From contig NZ_SIRR01000007.1 in the NCBI RefSeq assembly GCF_011634895.1, forward strand, positions 393,223 to 457,222: DNA of 64,000 nucleotides, in the 5' to 3' direction. Position numbers and translations under genes: made by a program. Position 1 is the stretch's first letter. Each line of letters opens with the position of its first letter. This document shows positions 53,757 through 62,718 of this stretch, in pieces. This stretch comes from Rheinheimera pleomorphica (GTDB lineage: Bacteria > Pseudomonadota > Gammaproteobacteria > Enterobacterales > Alteromonadaceae). The notes under the pieces were generated by a model. That model did no database searches. It worked only from the letters and a program-made list of their open reading frames with translations, and was not told where the DNA came from.

Positions 53757-54509
53757 TTAACACCACAGCTGGCTTAGCGGCGTGTCAGCGCGGTAATAGC
53801 GGCTTAGCTGAGCCTGTAACAGCTCGGCACAGGCTAAGGCGTCGGTGACGGCATGGTGCGGCCGGTAAGGCGGCAAGCCGTAGCGCAGGCGGCTGTCGGC
53901 CAGACGGATAGACACCGGCCGCTGGCCGCGCAGCCTTTGCCAGAAACTGAGTGGCTGCTGGCGGTGCAGCCGTGCCTCTAGCTGCATGGTGTCGATCAGC
54001 GGAAACAACAGTCCGGCGCCCAAACGTGCTTTAACGGCAGCCTGTAAAAACGGCCGCTCTATGCCGCGATAGTGCACCACCACCACTTTGCCGGCCAGCT
54101 GTTGTAATAACTGCGGCAAAATGTCGCTCAAATCCGGCGCGCCAGCGATATCGGAATGGGTGATGCGGTGCAGCGTAACCGACTCATCGCTAAGGGCAAA
54201 CCGCGGTTTTACCAGCCATTGCCGGGCCTGGGAGCTGTATATCCGCTGCAGGTTAAGCGGCACTGTCCCCAGGCTGACAATGCCACTGTTGGCGGGGTCC
54301 AGGCCGGTGGTCTCAATATCCAGCGCCAGCAGCGGTACATCTTTTATTGCTGTATCGCCTGCTAGCATACCGGCCTGATAAAACTGCCGCAGCAGGCTGT
54401 TACTGCTGCTGGCGGCTTGTTGCTGATAATACTGTTGCCAGTCTGTGATGCGCTCAGCGCCAGGATGCCTGGCCGGTGACTGTAATGACGTGGGGCCCAG
54501 ATACAGCAT
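53757..54509 (-). CDS. DEDDh 3'-5' exonuclease (DnaQ/PolC-epsilon-like)
   Basis: 250 residues. ExoI motif LLALDIETTGLDPANSGIVSLG at about 60-80 carries D-x-E; ExoII is near the VVVHYRGIERPFL segment; ExoIII HHAVTDALACAELL carries the catalytic H and D. The gene follows the DUF294 gene by two bases, and such exonuclease/DUF294 pairs are commonly found together, often beside acetate or substrate transporters. The physiological target is unknown. Confidence 0.87.
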   Translation of the reverse strand: MLYLGPTSLQSPARHPGAERITDWQQYYQQQAASSSNSLLRQFYQAGMLAGDTAIKDVPLLALDIETTGLDPANSGIVSLGTVPLNLQRIYSSQARQWLVKPRFALSDESVTLHRITHSDIAGAPDLSDILPQLLQQLAGKVVVVHYRGIERPFLQAAVKARLGAGLLFPLIDTMQLEARLHRQQPLSFWQRLRGQRPVSIRLADSRLRYGLPPYRPHHAVTDALACAELLQAQLSRYYRADTPLSQLWC

Positions 54510-54511
54510 AT

Positions 54512-56371
54512 TCAGGCCCGAAAATGAAATTTGGCGAATTTCTGGGCATTGCTCAGCACCGAAAACGCTTCTTTTAAATGTTTGCGCTCAAATTCGGATA
54601 AGCGCTCGGGGATCAGGTTGTTGTCCGGTATTTCACCGCCGCTAAGCGCCAGCGCCTGCTGGCGGATGCGGCTCATGGCGATAACCTCAAAGGCATCGCG
54701 TAAATCTTCACCCCGACCCGCTGGTAGCACCCTGGCGGCGATAATATCGCGCAGCCGCTCAAAGGAGTTGGTTGCCGTCGAGCCAATCGCCAGTGCATGC
54801 ACGCGAATCAGATCGGCCATTGGCGCTGTGCCGCGGCGTTTTATATTCAAGCTGTTATTGTGCCGGCCATCGTTTTCCATCACAAAGTCTTTAAAAAAAC
54901 CCAGTGGTGGCGTGCGTTGCAACGCATTACGGGTCATACAGGCCAGAAACTGTGGCCGGCTGCGGGCTTTGCCGGTGATCAGCTGATTAAGCTCGTCAGC
55001 CCACTGGCTCTGGCCCCAAACGGCGTCCAGATCAAAAAAGATATTGGCGTGCAGCAGGCGCTCGGCGCTGGGCTGCTCTATCCAGTCGGTAAAGTATTGC
55101 CGCCATACCTTTAGCGGCTGGCGCCACTGTGGGTTGGTCGCCATAATGTTGCCACTGCAGTAGCTGTAACCGCACTGCGCCAGGCCATCGCAAACAAAGG
55201 CCGCCAGCTGCTGAAAATAGCCGTCGTGCAGCGCGGGGTCAAAGCGGTTATCCAGTACCAGCGCATTGTCCTGATCGGTAACAATAAGCTGCTCGTCGCG
55301 TGCCATTGAGCCCAGCGCTAAAAAGCAATACGGCACCGGCGGCGGGCCAAGTTGCTGCTCGGCCAGCTCCAGCAGGCGCTGCTTAAAGCTGCGGCCAATG
55401 GCGGCCATAGCGCTGCCTATCATCTGTGAGTTGGCATCTTCGTTCACCATCCGTACAAAGCAGGCCTTAACATCTTTACTAAGGGCGCTGAGCTCTGCTA
55501 CCGACTGCTGGCGGAAAATACTGCTGACAACAAACAGGCTGTTTTGCGATTCGTAGCGGATAATATCTGACAGCGCCAGTACGCCAATAGGCTTGCCCTG
55601 GCGCACTACCGGCAGATGATGCACATTGTGGCGCAGCATCAGCATCATGGCCTCAAACAGATATTGCTGCGGTGTAATAGTAACCGGGTTTGCCGTCATA
55701 ATAGCACTGACGCCGGTTTCAGATTTCAGCCCCGGCGCCACCAGACGCGATCGGATGTCGCGGTCTGTGATAATACCGGCCAGGGTTCCCGGTTCAGCGT
55801 CGTTATCATGCAGGATTAACAGGCAGGACACACTGTGTTCTGTCATGGTTTGCGCGGCCTGCCAGACATTGGCACTGGCCGCCAGGCAAACCGGCTCGCG
55901 CTGCAGCAAGGTACTTATTTGGGCGCTGTGCAGGTCGGCTTCGGCCTGCTTGGCGGCTTTGGTTGATTTACGCCGCTCGGTGTCACCCACTTCAACGTAA
56001 TCGGCAAAAAACTCATTGCTGTCAAACAGCTGTTGAAAGTCGGTATCGGGGATCAGATATATCAGCGTGTCTTCAAGCGCCGTAGCGGGAAAACGTACCT
56101 TGCCGCCACGCAGCAAGCCCTGTTCGCCGAAAATACCGCCCTCACTTAAGCGGTTATATAAGTCGCCATTGCGGCGGAAGGTTTCTACTGCACCGCTGCG
56201 GATCAGGTACAGTGCAGTGAGTGGCTCGTTAAAGCGCAGGATCTCGCTGCCGGCTTTAAAGTACGCCACATCGATACGCTGCGCCAACACCGTCAGCTGG
56301 CTGTCGTCCAGTTGCGCAAACGGCGGATGGCGTTTTAGAAATTCAAGAATTTCAATTTGTTCTATGTCCAT
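54512..56371 (-). CDS. DUF294 nucleotidyltransferase-like protein with cNMP and CBS domains
   Basis: 619 residues. Order: cyclic-nucleotide-binding domain (about 10-120, GEQGLLRGGKVRFPATA), two CBS motifs (about 150-275, VCLAASANVWQAAQ, VMTANPVTITPQQ), then a GlnD-like nucleotidyltransferase domain with LGSMARDEQLIVTDQDNALV (the G-S ... D-x-D core), then a DUF294 C-terminal helical domain. The family is thought to act as an uridylyl-type regulator sensing nucleotides. It is co-transcribed with the exonuclease; the BCCT transporter lies 13 bp upstream. Confidence 0.87.
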   Translation of the reverse strand: MDIEQIEILEFLKRHPPFAQLDDSQLTVLAQRIDVAYFKAGSEILRFNEPLTALYLIRSGAVETFRRNGDLYNRLSEGGIFGEQGLLRGGKVRFPATALEDTLIYLIPDTDFQQLFDSNEFFADYVEVGDTERRKSTKAAKQAEADLHSAQISTLLQREPVCLAASANVWQAAQTMTEHSVSCLLILHDNDAEPGTLAGIITDRDIRSRLVAPGLKSETGVSAIMTANPVTITPQQYLFEAMMLMLRHNVHHLPVVRQGKPIGVLALSDIIRYESQNSLFVVSSIFRQQSVAELSALSKDVKACFVRMVNEDANSQMIGSAMAAIGRSFKQRLLELAEQQLGPPPVPYCFLALGSMARDEQLIVTDQDNALVLDNRFDPALHDGYFQQLAAFVCDGLAQCGYSYCSGNIMATNPQWRQPLKVWRQYFTDWIEQPSAERLLHANIFFDLDAVWGQSQWADELNQLITGKARSRPQFLACMTRNALQRTPPLGFFKDFVMENDGRHNNSLNIKRRGTAPMADLIRVHALAIGSTATNSFERLRDIIAARVLPAGRGEDLRDAFEVIAMSRIRQQALALSGGEIPDNNLIPERLSEFERKHLKEAFSVLSNAQKFAKFHFRA

Positions 56372-56384
56372 AGCGGTGTATTAC

Positions 56385-58016
56385 TCAGACTGCGCGCGGT
56401 TCAGACATTAAGCCTTTTACTACCGCCAGACAGGCTGCCAGCAATACCAGGCTAAACGGAAAGCCGGTTGACACCGCCATCGCCTGCAGCGCCACCAGGC
56501 CGCCTCCCAGAATTAACGCTATGGCCACCAGCCCCTCAAATAAACACCAGAATACCCGCTGGGGTGTCGGGGCGTTCACCTTGCCACCGGCGGCGATGGT
56601 ATCTATTACCAGCGAGCCCGAGTCGGATGAAGTGACAAAAAACACCACCACCAGAATGATGGCAATAAACGACGTTAGCTGAGCCCAGGGCAGGGCGTCG
56701 AGCATGCTAAACAGCTGTAGCGGCAGCGCAGCATTGGCTGCCGCTTCATAGCCTTGTTGCACCAGCTGACTGATAGCCGTGCCGCCAAAGACGGTCATCC
56801 ACAGCACGCAGGCCAGAGACGGAATAAGTAATACCGAAATTAAAAACTCACGCACCGTGCGCCCGCGTGAAACCCGGGCGATAAACATGCCAACAAAAGG
56901 CGACCAGCTGATCCACCAGGCCCAGTAAAAGGCGGTCCAGCCTTGGGCAAAATTAGCATCCTCACGCCCCAGCGGGTTAGCCAGTGCCGGTAAATGTTGC
57001 AGGTAAGCGGCCAGGTTAGCGGCAAAGCCGGTGGCGATGGCCAGCGTTGGCCCGACAATAATAACAAACAGCAGCAAGAGCGCCGCCAGCAGCATATTAA
57101 TTTCAGACAAGCGTTTTACGCCGGCTTCCAGCCCGGCGACCACTGACACCAGCGCAATTAACGTAATACCAATTACCAACAGGATTTGCGTGGTCAGGCT
57201 CTCGGGCAGGGCAAACAGGTAATGCAAACCGGCCGCCGCCTGCGAGGCACCTAAACCTAACGAGGTGGCCAGGCCAAATAAGGTGGCAAATACGGCAAGA
57301 ATATCAATAATATGGCCGGGCCAGCCCCATACCCGCTCACCGAGTAGCGGATAAAACACTGAGCGGATGGTCAGCGGTAAGCCTTTGTTAAAGGAAAACA
57401 GCGCTAAGCCCAGCGCCAGTATGGCGTAAATCGCCCACGGATGCAGCGCCCAGTGATAAATAGTCGCGGCCATTGCCAGCCGCTCGGCAGCGGCGGCATC
57501 ACCGGCCGCACCTGCCAGCGGTGCCCAATCGGTGCGCACGCCATAGGTAACACTGGTGCCGCCGAGGGCGCTACCAAAGTGTGACAGCGGCTCAGACACG
57601 CCATAAAACATCAGCCCTATGCCCATGCCGGCGGCGAACAGCATTGAAAACCAGCCCAGATAACTAAAATCCGGTGTGGCTTCAGTGCCGCCAAGGCGCA
57701 CCTTGCCCAGTGGCGAAATAATCAGCCCCAGGCACAGCAGCACAAACACATTGGCCGCAGAAATAAAGTACCAGTCAAGGTTGGCGGTAAGCCAGGCCCG
57801 CAGACTGCTGAATACCGGCTCAGCCTGTTGCTGAAAACTGATCGTCAGCAGCACAAACAGAATGACCACTAATGCTGAGATAAGAAATACCCGGTTATGG
57901 ATATCCAGGCCAAAGGGGCCGACCTTGACCAGGATATTGTCCTGGCCAATCTGATAATCGGTGTCTATCGGGTTGACGTCGCCGTCGGGGATCATCGGAT
58001 CTTTGTTTGCGCTCAT
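56385..58016 (-). CDS. BCCT-family betaine/choline/carnitine transporter
   Basis: 543 residues, 12 hydrophobic helices. The glycine-rich segment GMGIGLMFYGVSEPLSHFG and the aromatic box WALHPWAIYAILALGLALF are the BCCT signature, with GTAFYWAWWISWSPFVGMFIARVSRGRTVREF carrying the substrate tryptophans. BCCT proteins import betaine-type osmoprotectants driven by sodium or proton. The position upstream of DUF294-exonuclease replaces the more usual acetate permease. Confidence 0.88.
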   Translation of the reverse strand: MSANKDPMIPDGDVNPIDTDYQIGQDNILVKVGPFGLDIHNRVFLISALVVILFVLLTISFQQQAEPVFSSLRAWLTANLDWYFISAANVFVLLCLGLIISPLGKVRLGGTEATPDFSYLGWFSMLFAAGMGIGLMFYGVSEPLSHFGSALGGTSVTYGVRTDWAPLAGAAGDAAAAERLAMAATIYHWALHPWAIYAILALGLALFSFNKGLPLTIRSVFYPLLGERVWGWPGHIIDILAVFATLFGLATSLGLGASQAAAGLHYLFALPESLTTQILLVIGITLIALVSVVAGLEAGVKRLSEINMLLAALLLLFVIIVGPTLAIATGFAANLAAYLQHLPALANPLGREDANFAQGWTAFYWAWWISWSPFVGMFIARVSRGRTVREFLISVLLIPSLACVLWMTVFGGTAISQLVQQGYEAAANAALPLQLFSMLDALPWAQLTSFIAIILVVVFFVTSSDSGSLVIDTIAAGGKVNAPTPQRVFWCLFEGLVAIALILGGGLVALQAMAVSTGFPFSLVLLAACLAVVKGLMSEPRAV

Positions 58017-58049
58017 CTTGTTATCCTTATCCGCTTAGCCAGAGCAGCG

Positions 58050-59339
58050 TTAAAAGTAATAGCCAATATTAATGTTAAAGCGGCGCTCGGTTTCGCTGCT
58101 GTCGCCAGCGGCGCTGCCGCCCACAAAGGGCTGATTCTTCGCATGCACTAAATCAAAATAGGTAAATAAGCCGCCGGCCGCTACCGATACCCCAGTGACG
58201 TTCATCATGGTATCGCGGCTGTTATCCGACTTGTCGTATACCAGGCCATAGTTATTATAAAACTGCAGCGCGGTGACTGGCCCAAAGCTGACCGGCAGGC
58301 TATAGGCCAGGTTAATCGTGCTGGTTTTCGCTTTGGCCGCTATGCTGTCGTAAAAGGCGTAAGCGCCCACGGCAATACGATCGATATCGTCGATGTCGTA
58401 ATGGTATTCACCATGCTGCAGTTGCAGGTTCCAGCGCTGATAATGGCTGTTTACATGCAGCGCCCAGGCGTTGTAACTGCCGGCACGGCGCTGGCCATCA
58501 TGCAGGCCACCGGCCAGCGCAGAGACACCCAGCTCCGTTGTAAAATCCGTGCTGTGCTCAAGCTGATAGGCAAAACGGCCGGCCAGGGTGTTATATTCGC
58601 CCAGTGGCTGCGCCGGGTCGTCATAAATACCGTCGTCGCTCTGACGGAAACCGACCACATCATAAGAGTAACGGTCAGCACGGCTGCTGACATAGCCCTC
58701 GACGCCGCCCAGTTCATCGTTTTTAAAAAAGCCCAAATCCAGCTGCCAGTTATCTGCCAGCCGGCGTTTAAACAGCAAGCCTAAATCATGGTCGTCTTCC
58801 AGGCCGATATAATAGTTGGTGCTGAAAAACCAATTGTGCGAGTTATACGGCCAGTTACCAAAAGGCACCTGGGTAATGCCGGCCTGCACCTGCCAGTCAT
58901 CATTTAACTGGTAGCCAACATGGGCATACTTAACGGCCGTCATATAATCAAAAAAGCGGATCTCGGCATTAAGCAGCACATCACCAATGCTGCCGTTTAA
59001 ATTCAAGCGGAAAATATCAAAGGCAAAGTCGCCGCCACGGTTTTTATTGCCGTCGCTGTATGACGTATGGCTGTAATTGGTGCGGATAGCGCCGCCTAAG
59101 CGGATACCCTCTTCAGTCTTGTCAGCTTTATCAATGCTACCGGCCTCAGTGGCAGGCTCTGCTGTCGGCGCTTGTTTGGCCACTACCGCTTCCTGTTCGG
59201 CCAGCCGTTGTTCCAGCGCAGCAATTTGCGCCTTTAGCGTCGCCAGTTGTTGTTTAATATCGTCGGTTTCAGTAGCTTGGGCAGAAAAATGCCATAGCCC
59301 AACGGCAGCAATCAGACTGATACTGCGAAGTGAGAGCAT
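58050..59339 (-). CDS. Phosphate-selective-porin-like outer-membrane protein
   Basis: 429 residues with signal peptide (LWHFSAQA, about 22). Residues 25-55 form a coiled coil (IKQQLATLKAQIAALEQRLAEQEA), typical of the periplasmic trimer plug. The barrel from about 85 (IRLGGAIRTNYSHTSYSDGN) alternates aromatic strands and ends NINIGYYF. It resembles OprO/OprP-type porins. The specificity is unknown; the leading operon with a BCCT transporter suggests uptake of a betaine-like solute. Confidence 0.75.
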   Translation of the reverse strand: MLSLRSISLIAAVGLWHFSAQATETDDIKQQLATLKAQIAALEQRLAEQEAVVAKQAPTAEPATEAGSIDKADKTEEGIRLGGAIRTNYSHTSYSDGNKNRGGDFAFDIFRLNLNGSIGDVLLNAEIRFFDYMTAVKYAHVGYQLNDDWQVQAGITQVPFGNWPYNSHNWFFSTNYYIGLEDDHDLGLLFKRRLADNWQLDLGFFKNDELGGVEGYVSSRADRYSYDVVGFRQSDDGIYDDPAQPLGEYNTLAGRFAYQLEHSTDFTTELGVSALAGGLHDGQRRAGSYNAWALHVNSHYQRWNLQLQHGEYHYDIDDIDRIAVGAYAFYDSIAAKAKTSTINLAYSLPVSFGPVTALQFYNNYGLVYDKSDNSRDTMMNVTGVSVAAGGLFTYFDLVHAKNQPFVGGSAAGDSSETERRFNINIGYYF

Positions 59340-59344
59340 AGTAA

Positions 59345-59389
59345 ATCCTTATTTTGTATCAGATTTAAAGCAGAAGGGCTTATAAGGAT
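59345..59389 (-). promoter_or_regulatory. Inverted repeat covering the porin ribosome site
   Basis: ATCCTTAT (59345-59352) and ATAAGGAT (59382-59389) pair. The AAGGAT on the transcript strand of the first arm is the likely ribosome site of the porin gene, so the hairpin could mask it. The stem is AT-rich with a 29-base loop, so the effect would be weak. Confidence 0.35.
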
Positions 59390-59446
59390 AGCGTAATCTG
59401 GCGCTAAGGCCAAATTACGCAGGCAGACAGGCAGACAAACAAGGGC

Positions 59447-60331
59447 TTAGTAAATACCGGACGACAGGTAGCGATCGCCTCTGTCGCAGATTATCGCCAC
59501 GATCACGGCATTATCATGTTGCTCGGCCAGTTTAATCGCGGCATGCACCGCGCCGCCAGAGCTGACACCGGCAAAGATGCCTTCTTCACGGGCTAAACGG
59601 CGCATCGCGGTAAGCGCATCGTCTTGTGCAATATCGATAATCTGATCAACCCGGCTTTTATCGAAAAAGCCTGGCAGGTAAGCCTCGGGCCAGCGGCGGA
59701 TGCCCGGTATGCTGGCGCCTTCAGCCGGTTGCAGGCCAATAATCTGAATTGCGCTGTTTTGCTCTTTCAAAAAGCGCGATACACCCATAATGGTGCCGGT
59801 AGTGCCCATGCTGCTAACAAAATGGCTGATTTGCTGCTGGCTTTGCTGCCAAATCTCCGGCCCGGTGCTGGCATAATGCGCCGCCGGGTTATCCGGGTTG
59901 TTAAACTGGTCCAGCACTATGCCTTTGCCGTCGGCCTGCATTTGCAAAGCTAAATCACGCGCGCCTTCCATGCCTTGCTCTTTGGTGACTAAGATAAGCT
60001 CAGCACCATAAGCGCGCATACCGCTTTTACGCTCTTCGGTAGCGTTATCCGGCATAATCAGTGTCATTTTATAGCCTTTAATCGCTGCTGCCATCGCCAG
60101 CGCTATGCCGGTATTACCACTGGTGGCTTCAATAATGCGATCGCCGGGCTTTATCGTGCCGCGTTTTTCAGCCTGCACTATCATATTCAGCGCCGGCCTA
60201 TCTTTTACTGAACCCGCCGGATTATCGCCTTCGAGCTTTAACAGTACAGTGCTGTTGGTATGTGCCGCCATCCGCTGCAATTTGACCAAGCGGGTTTGGC
60301 CGACAAGATGTTCAATGCTGGGAAAGCTCAT
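59447..60331 (-). CDS. cysM: Cysteine synthase B
   Basis: 294 residues, closely matching Escherichia coli CysM in order and wording (LEGDNPAGSVKDRPAL, EATSGNTGIALAMAAA, EQGMEGARDLALQM). PLP lysine is K43 in SVKDR. IRRWPEAYLPGFF and IFAGVSSGGAVHAA are CysM-type markers. It makes cysteine (or sulfocysteine from thiosulfate) from O-acetylserine. Its upstream region carries one copy of an 82-bp repeat. Confidence 0.95.
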   Translation of the reverse strand: MSFPSIEHLVGQTRLVKLQRMAAHTNSTVLLKLEGDNPAGSVKDRPALNMIVQAEKRGTIKPGDRIIEATSGNTGIALAMAAAIKGYKMTLIMPDNATEERKSGMRAYGAELILVTKEQGMEGARDLALQMQADGKGIVLDQFNNPDNPAAHYASTGPEIWQQSQQQISHFVSSMGTTGTIMGVSRFLKEQNSAIQIIGLQPAEGASIPGIRRWPEAYLPGFFDKSRVDQIIDIAQDDALTAMRRLAREEGIFAGVSSGGAVHAAIKLAEQHDNAVIVAIICDRGDRYLSSGIY

Positions 60332-60340
60332 TGGGTGTAC

Positions 60341-60422
60341 CTTAAATTAGCAAAACATAAACTGGCGACAGTTTAGCGCAAAGCGGCGTGGCTGTTAATG
60401 CTTAAGCGCAGCCTTGCCAATA
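60341..60422. repeat. Direct repeat, copy 1 (82 bp)
   Basis: Begins CTTAAATTAGCAAAACATAA and ends GCAGCCTTGCCAATA. It is 80/82 identical to 63572-63653 (differences in the middle, TTTAGCGC against TGTAGCCC). It lies between cysM and the first MBL remnant and marks the left edge of the accessory patch. Confidence 0.9.
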
Positions 60423-60682
60423 CGGCAGACATTAGCGTTACTAAACGCTCAGCAGATGCTTATAAATTAACACCAGCCTATGCGACCAATATTGGTTTGT
60501 TTAACACCGCCAAAGGCGTGGTACTGATTGACCCGATGCCGGGTGAACACCAGCTGGATGCGTTAAATACGCTGGTAAATAGTATCTTTGCTAAGCCCGT
60601 CAGTTATATTTTCAACACCCATGCGCATAGCGATCATAGCGGTGGCAATGGCTATTTTATTGCAGCTGGTAGTTACCGATGA
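60398..60682 (+). pseudogene. Truncated metallo-beta-lactamase-fold gene, copy 1
   Basis: 94 residues, frame starting within the direct repeat. The product lacks the signal peptide that copy 2 keeps and is cut after YFIAAGSYR. It retains ADISVTKRSADAYKLTPAYATNIG, GVVLIDPMPGE, and the zinc motif THAHSDHSGGN (H-x-H-x-D-H). The catalytic domain needs a further 130 or so residues with other zinc ligands, so this is a fragment. Relative to copy 2, about 130 bp have been deleted between the repeat and codon ADI. Confidence 0.85.
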
Positions 60683-60766
60683 GCTCCCTGACCGGTATAC
60701 ACTCAGAGATGTTCCAACCTTCTGGTAAGAGCCTGTTGTATGAATGCATTTAAAAGTGAATAAGCA

Positions 60767-61141
60767 ATGAAAAGTACTGTAAGTGTAGGAAAAATTGAAG
60801 ACGTTGAAATACCCGACGATCTTCTTTATGCCGGTGCGCTGAAGCAACTGGTAAAAGATGCCACCGGAACCGGCGTTACTGTTAATATTGATTCTTTTTA
60901 CTCCAACGAACCGGTAAAGCTTCACAACTTCGTTGATACCATCTTCTACAGTTTTGTTACCGATGGCGATGAAGAGTTTCTGGCTTATTGTGTCTGTTCC
61001 AGACCAGTGGAAATTTACCGGGAAGTAAAGTTCGATGGTACGATCTGTGTTTCAAATGTAACAGACATCGAAGTATCAAATACAGCAATCAGCACAGAGC
61101 AAATTGCTGTCAGAATGAAAAAAAATCTCAGCATCGGTTAG
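60767..61141 (+). CDS. Hypothetical protein, 124 aa
   Basis: No signal peptide or membrane segment. Mostly beta-strand pattern (VTVNIDSFYSNEPVKLHNFVDTIFYSFVTDG, FLAYCVCSRPVEIYREVKF). Slightly acidic. I do not recognise a family; small AT-rich genes like this in a patch with SMI1/KNR4 remnants are often immunity proteins, but nothing specific supports that. No clear ribosome site. Confidence 0.5.
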   Translation: MKSTVSVGKIEDVEIPDDLLYAGALKQLVKDATGTGVTVNIDSFYSNEPVKLHNFVDTIFYSFVTDGDEEFLAYCVCSRPVEIYREVKFDGTICVSNVTDIEVSNTAISTEQIAVRMKKNLSIG

Positions 61142-61249
61142 CGCAATATCTTGTGATCCTGAAGACTAAAGTCATCAGACATCAGCCGTACAATTAAAAA
61201 CCAATAATTGACCATGTTGACCGATAATTAATTACAATCTGGATGTGAC

Positions 61250-61558
61250 ATGAATACAGACGAGTTGCTTAACATCATTACTGCTCCGGTAGCGGAAGGC
61301 TACTTTCTTGAACAATGGCATCGCTGGTTTGAAACTTACATCCAATTGCACAAAGATGGTCAGTTTACATCCCTTTGGCCTTTTACCCAGGAAGCCGTTC
61401 TTAACTACTGCATGACCAGAAGTGAGAAGGCTGACCAGGCAACCATCTTCAATTCGCGCGGCGGTTTTAATCTGCTCGAATTAAACAACAGCGCAACAGC
61501 AGAAGAGATCGCCCTGCTTGAACAGCATACGGGGCTTGAGTTACCGCGATCAGCATAA
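61250..61558 (+). CDS. Hypothetical protein ending at the start of a SMI1/KNR4-like segment (truncated)
   Basis: 102 residues. The N-terminal two thirds (LNIITAPVAEGYFLEQWHRWFETYIQL, FTQEAVLNYCMTRSEKADQ) form an unrecognised helical domain. The final NSATAEEIALLEQHTGLELPRSA has the opening pattern of SMI1/KNR4 domains (EEI-x-x-LE-x-x-x-G-x-x-LP), then a stop cuts the protein. The full domain needs about 120 more residues, so truncation is likely. SMI1/KNR4 proteins are often immunity proteins in toxin systems. Confidence 0.5.
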   Translation: MNTDELLNIITAPVAEGYFLEQWHRWFETYIQLHKDGQFTSLWPFTQEAVLNYCMTRSEKADQATIFNSRGGFNLLELNNSATAEEIALLEQHTGLELPRSA

Positions 61559-61650
61559 AATCATCCGAAATTCATCAAGACGTCAGGTATTTTAGAGCCA
61601 GTTTGATTAGGTTAAATGCTATATCAACCCGCTTTTAATAAGGATAAATT

Positions 61651-62520
61651 ATGCAGCGAACTTATATGTCAGCGGCTCTGGTGTTTTCAGCTTTATTTAT
61701 CGTTGGCCAAAGTTATGCGGAAAACGAATCTCCAGCGCTAATCGGCCCTTACCTTGGGCAAAAACTACCCGGTTCGACGCCGGAAGTTTTTGCACCCGGT
61801 ATTGTCTCTACCGCAGGTTGGGAGGTTAGTGGCGTCTTCACGCCTGATCTGAACGAGTTTTATTTTATTCGGAATAGCAAGGAAAACAAAAAGCAGGAAA
61901 TTGTTGTTTTTAAACGTATCGACAACAGATGGCAGGAAGCCGTTTTTTCAGCCAGGCAAGGTACTCCGCTTTTCTCGCCTGATGGCAGCATTATGCATTT
62001 GGGTAAACGCTATAAAGAACGGACAGCGCAAGGTTGGTCGGATATAAAAAGCCTTGGCGCGCCTTTTGATAACCTGGCTATTATGAGGCTATCGGCATCT
62101 GCAAAAGGGACTTACTATTTTGATGAATTCAAACGAGATTTTACCGGTGATATCCGATATTCACGATGGGTAGATGGCAAATATGAAGCACCCAAGCTGC
62201 TGGGGAAAGAGATCAATAGTGGAAAAAGTTTTCATCCCTTCATCGCCGCAGACGAATCCTATCTGATATTTGATAGTAAAAGAGACGGTGGTTATGGTGA
62301 TTCTGACCTGTATATTACTTATAGACAGCAAGATGGGTCCTGGGGAAAGGTGATAAATTTGGGCGACAAGATAAACACCGCCGGCTGGGAAGCCGTTGCC
62401 AGCGTAACGGCGGATGGGAAGTATCTGTTTTTCAATCGAAATATGACCCCAGACAACCATGATAACGTTGATATATTCTGGGTAGACGCGCAATTTATTG
62501 AAACTCTTAGGCCCAAGTAA
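61651..62520 (+). CDS. Secreted PD40-type beta-propeller protein
   Basis: 289 residues, signal peptide ending QSYAE (about 24). Repeats of the PD40/WD40-like pattern: VSGVFTPDLNEFYFI, TPLFSPDGSIMHL, FHPFIAADESYLIFDSKRDGGYGDSDLYI, AVASVTADGKYLFFNR. The ending NVDIFWVDA matches the same blades. Such propellers bind peptides or sugars; related proteins are annotated as TolB-like. The AAGGA site is 9 bases before the ATG. Confidence 0.72.
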   Translation: MQRTYMSAALVFSALFIVGQSYAENESPALIGPYLGQKLPGSTPEVFAPGIVSTAGWEVSGVFTPDLNEFYFIRNSKENKKQEIVVFKRIDNRWQEAVFSARQGTPLFSPDGSIMHLGKRYKERTAQGWSDIKSLGAPFDNLAIMRLSASAKGTYYFDEFKRDFTGDIRYSRWVDGKYEAPKLLGKEINSGKSFHPFIAADESYLIFDSKRDGGYGDSDLYITYRQQDGSWGKVINLGDKINTAGWEAVASVTADGKYLFFNRNMTPDNHDNVDIFWVDAQFIETLRPK

Positions 62521-62718
62521 CAAAGCCCCAAGCAGTAAATCCCGTTACTCGGAGCTTAAAGCAAAGAAAACACGTAACAAAACCTGCAGTAGGGTGTTCT
62601 AACGCTCAGCATTTTGCATTTGATACAGCTTTAGTAATTACTGCGCAATGTTTTAGGTTAGGTGGCCTGCGCTACTCGTTTGTTGGCGCGGCACTGTGCC
62701 TTTCAAAATGGAGGATAG

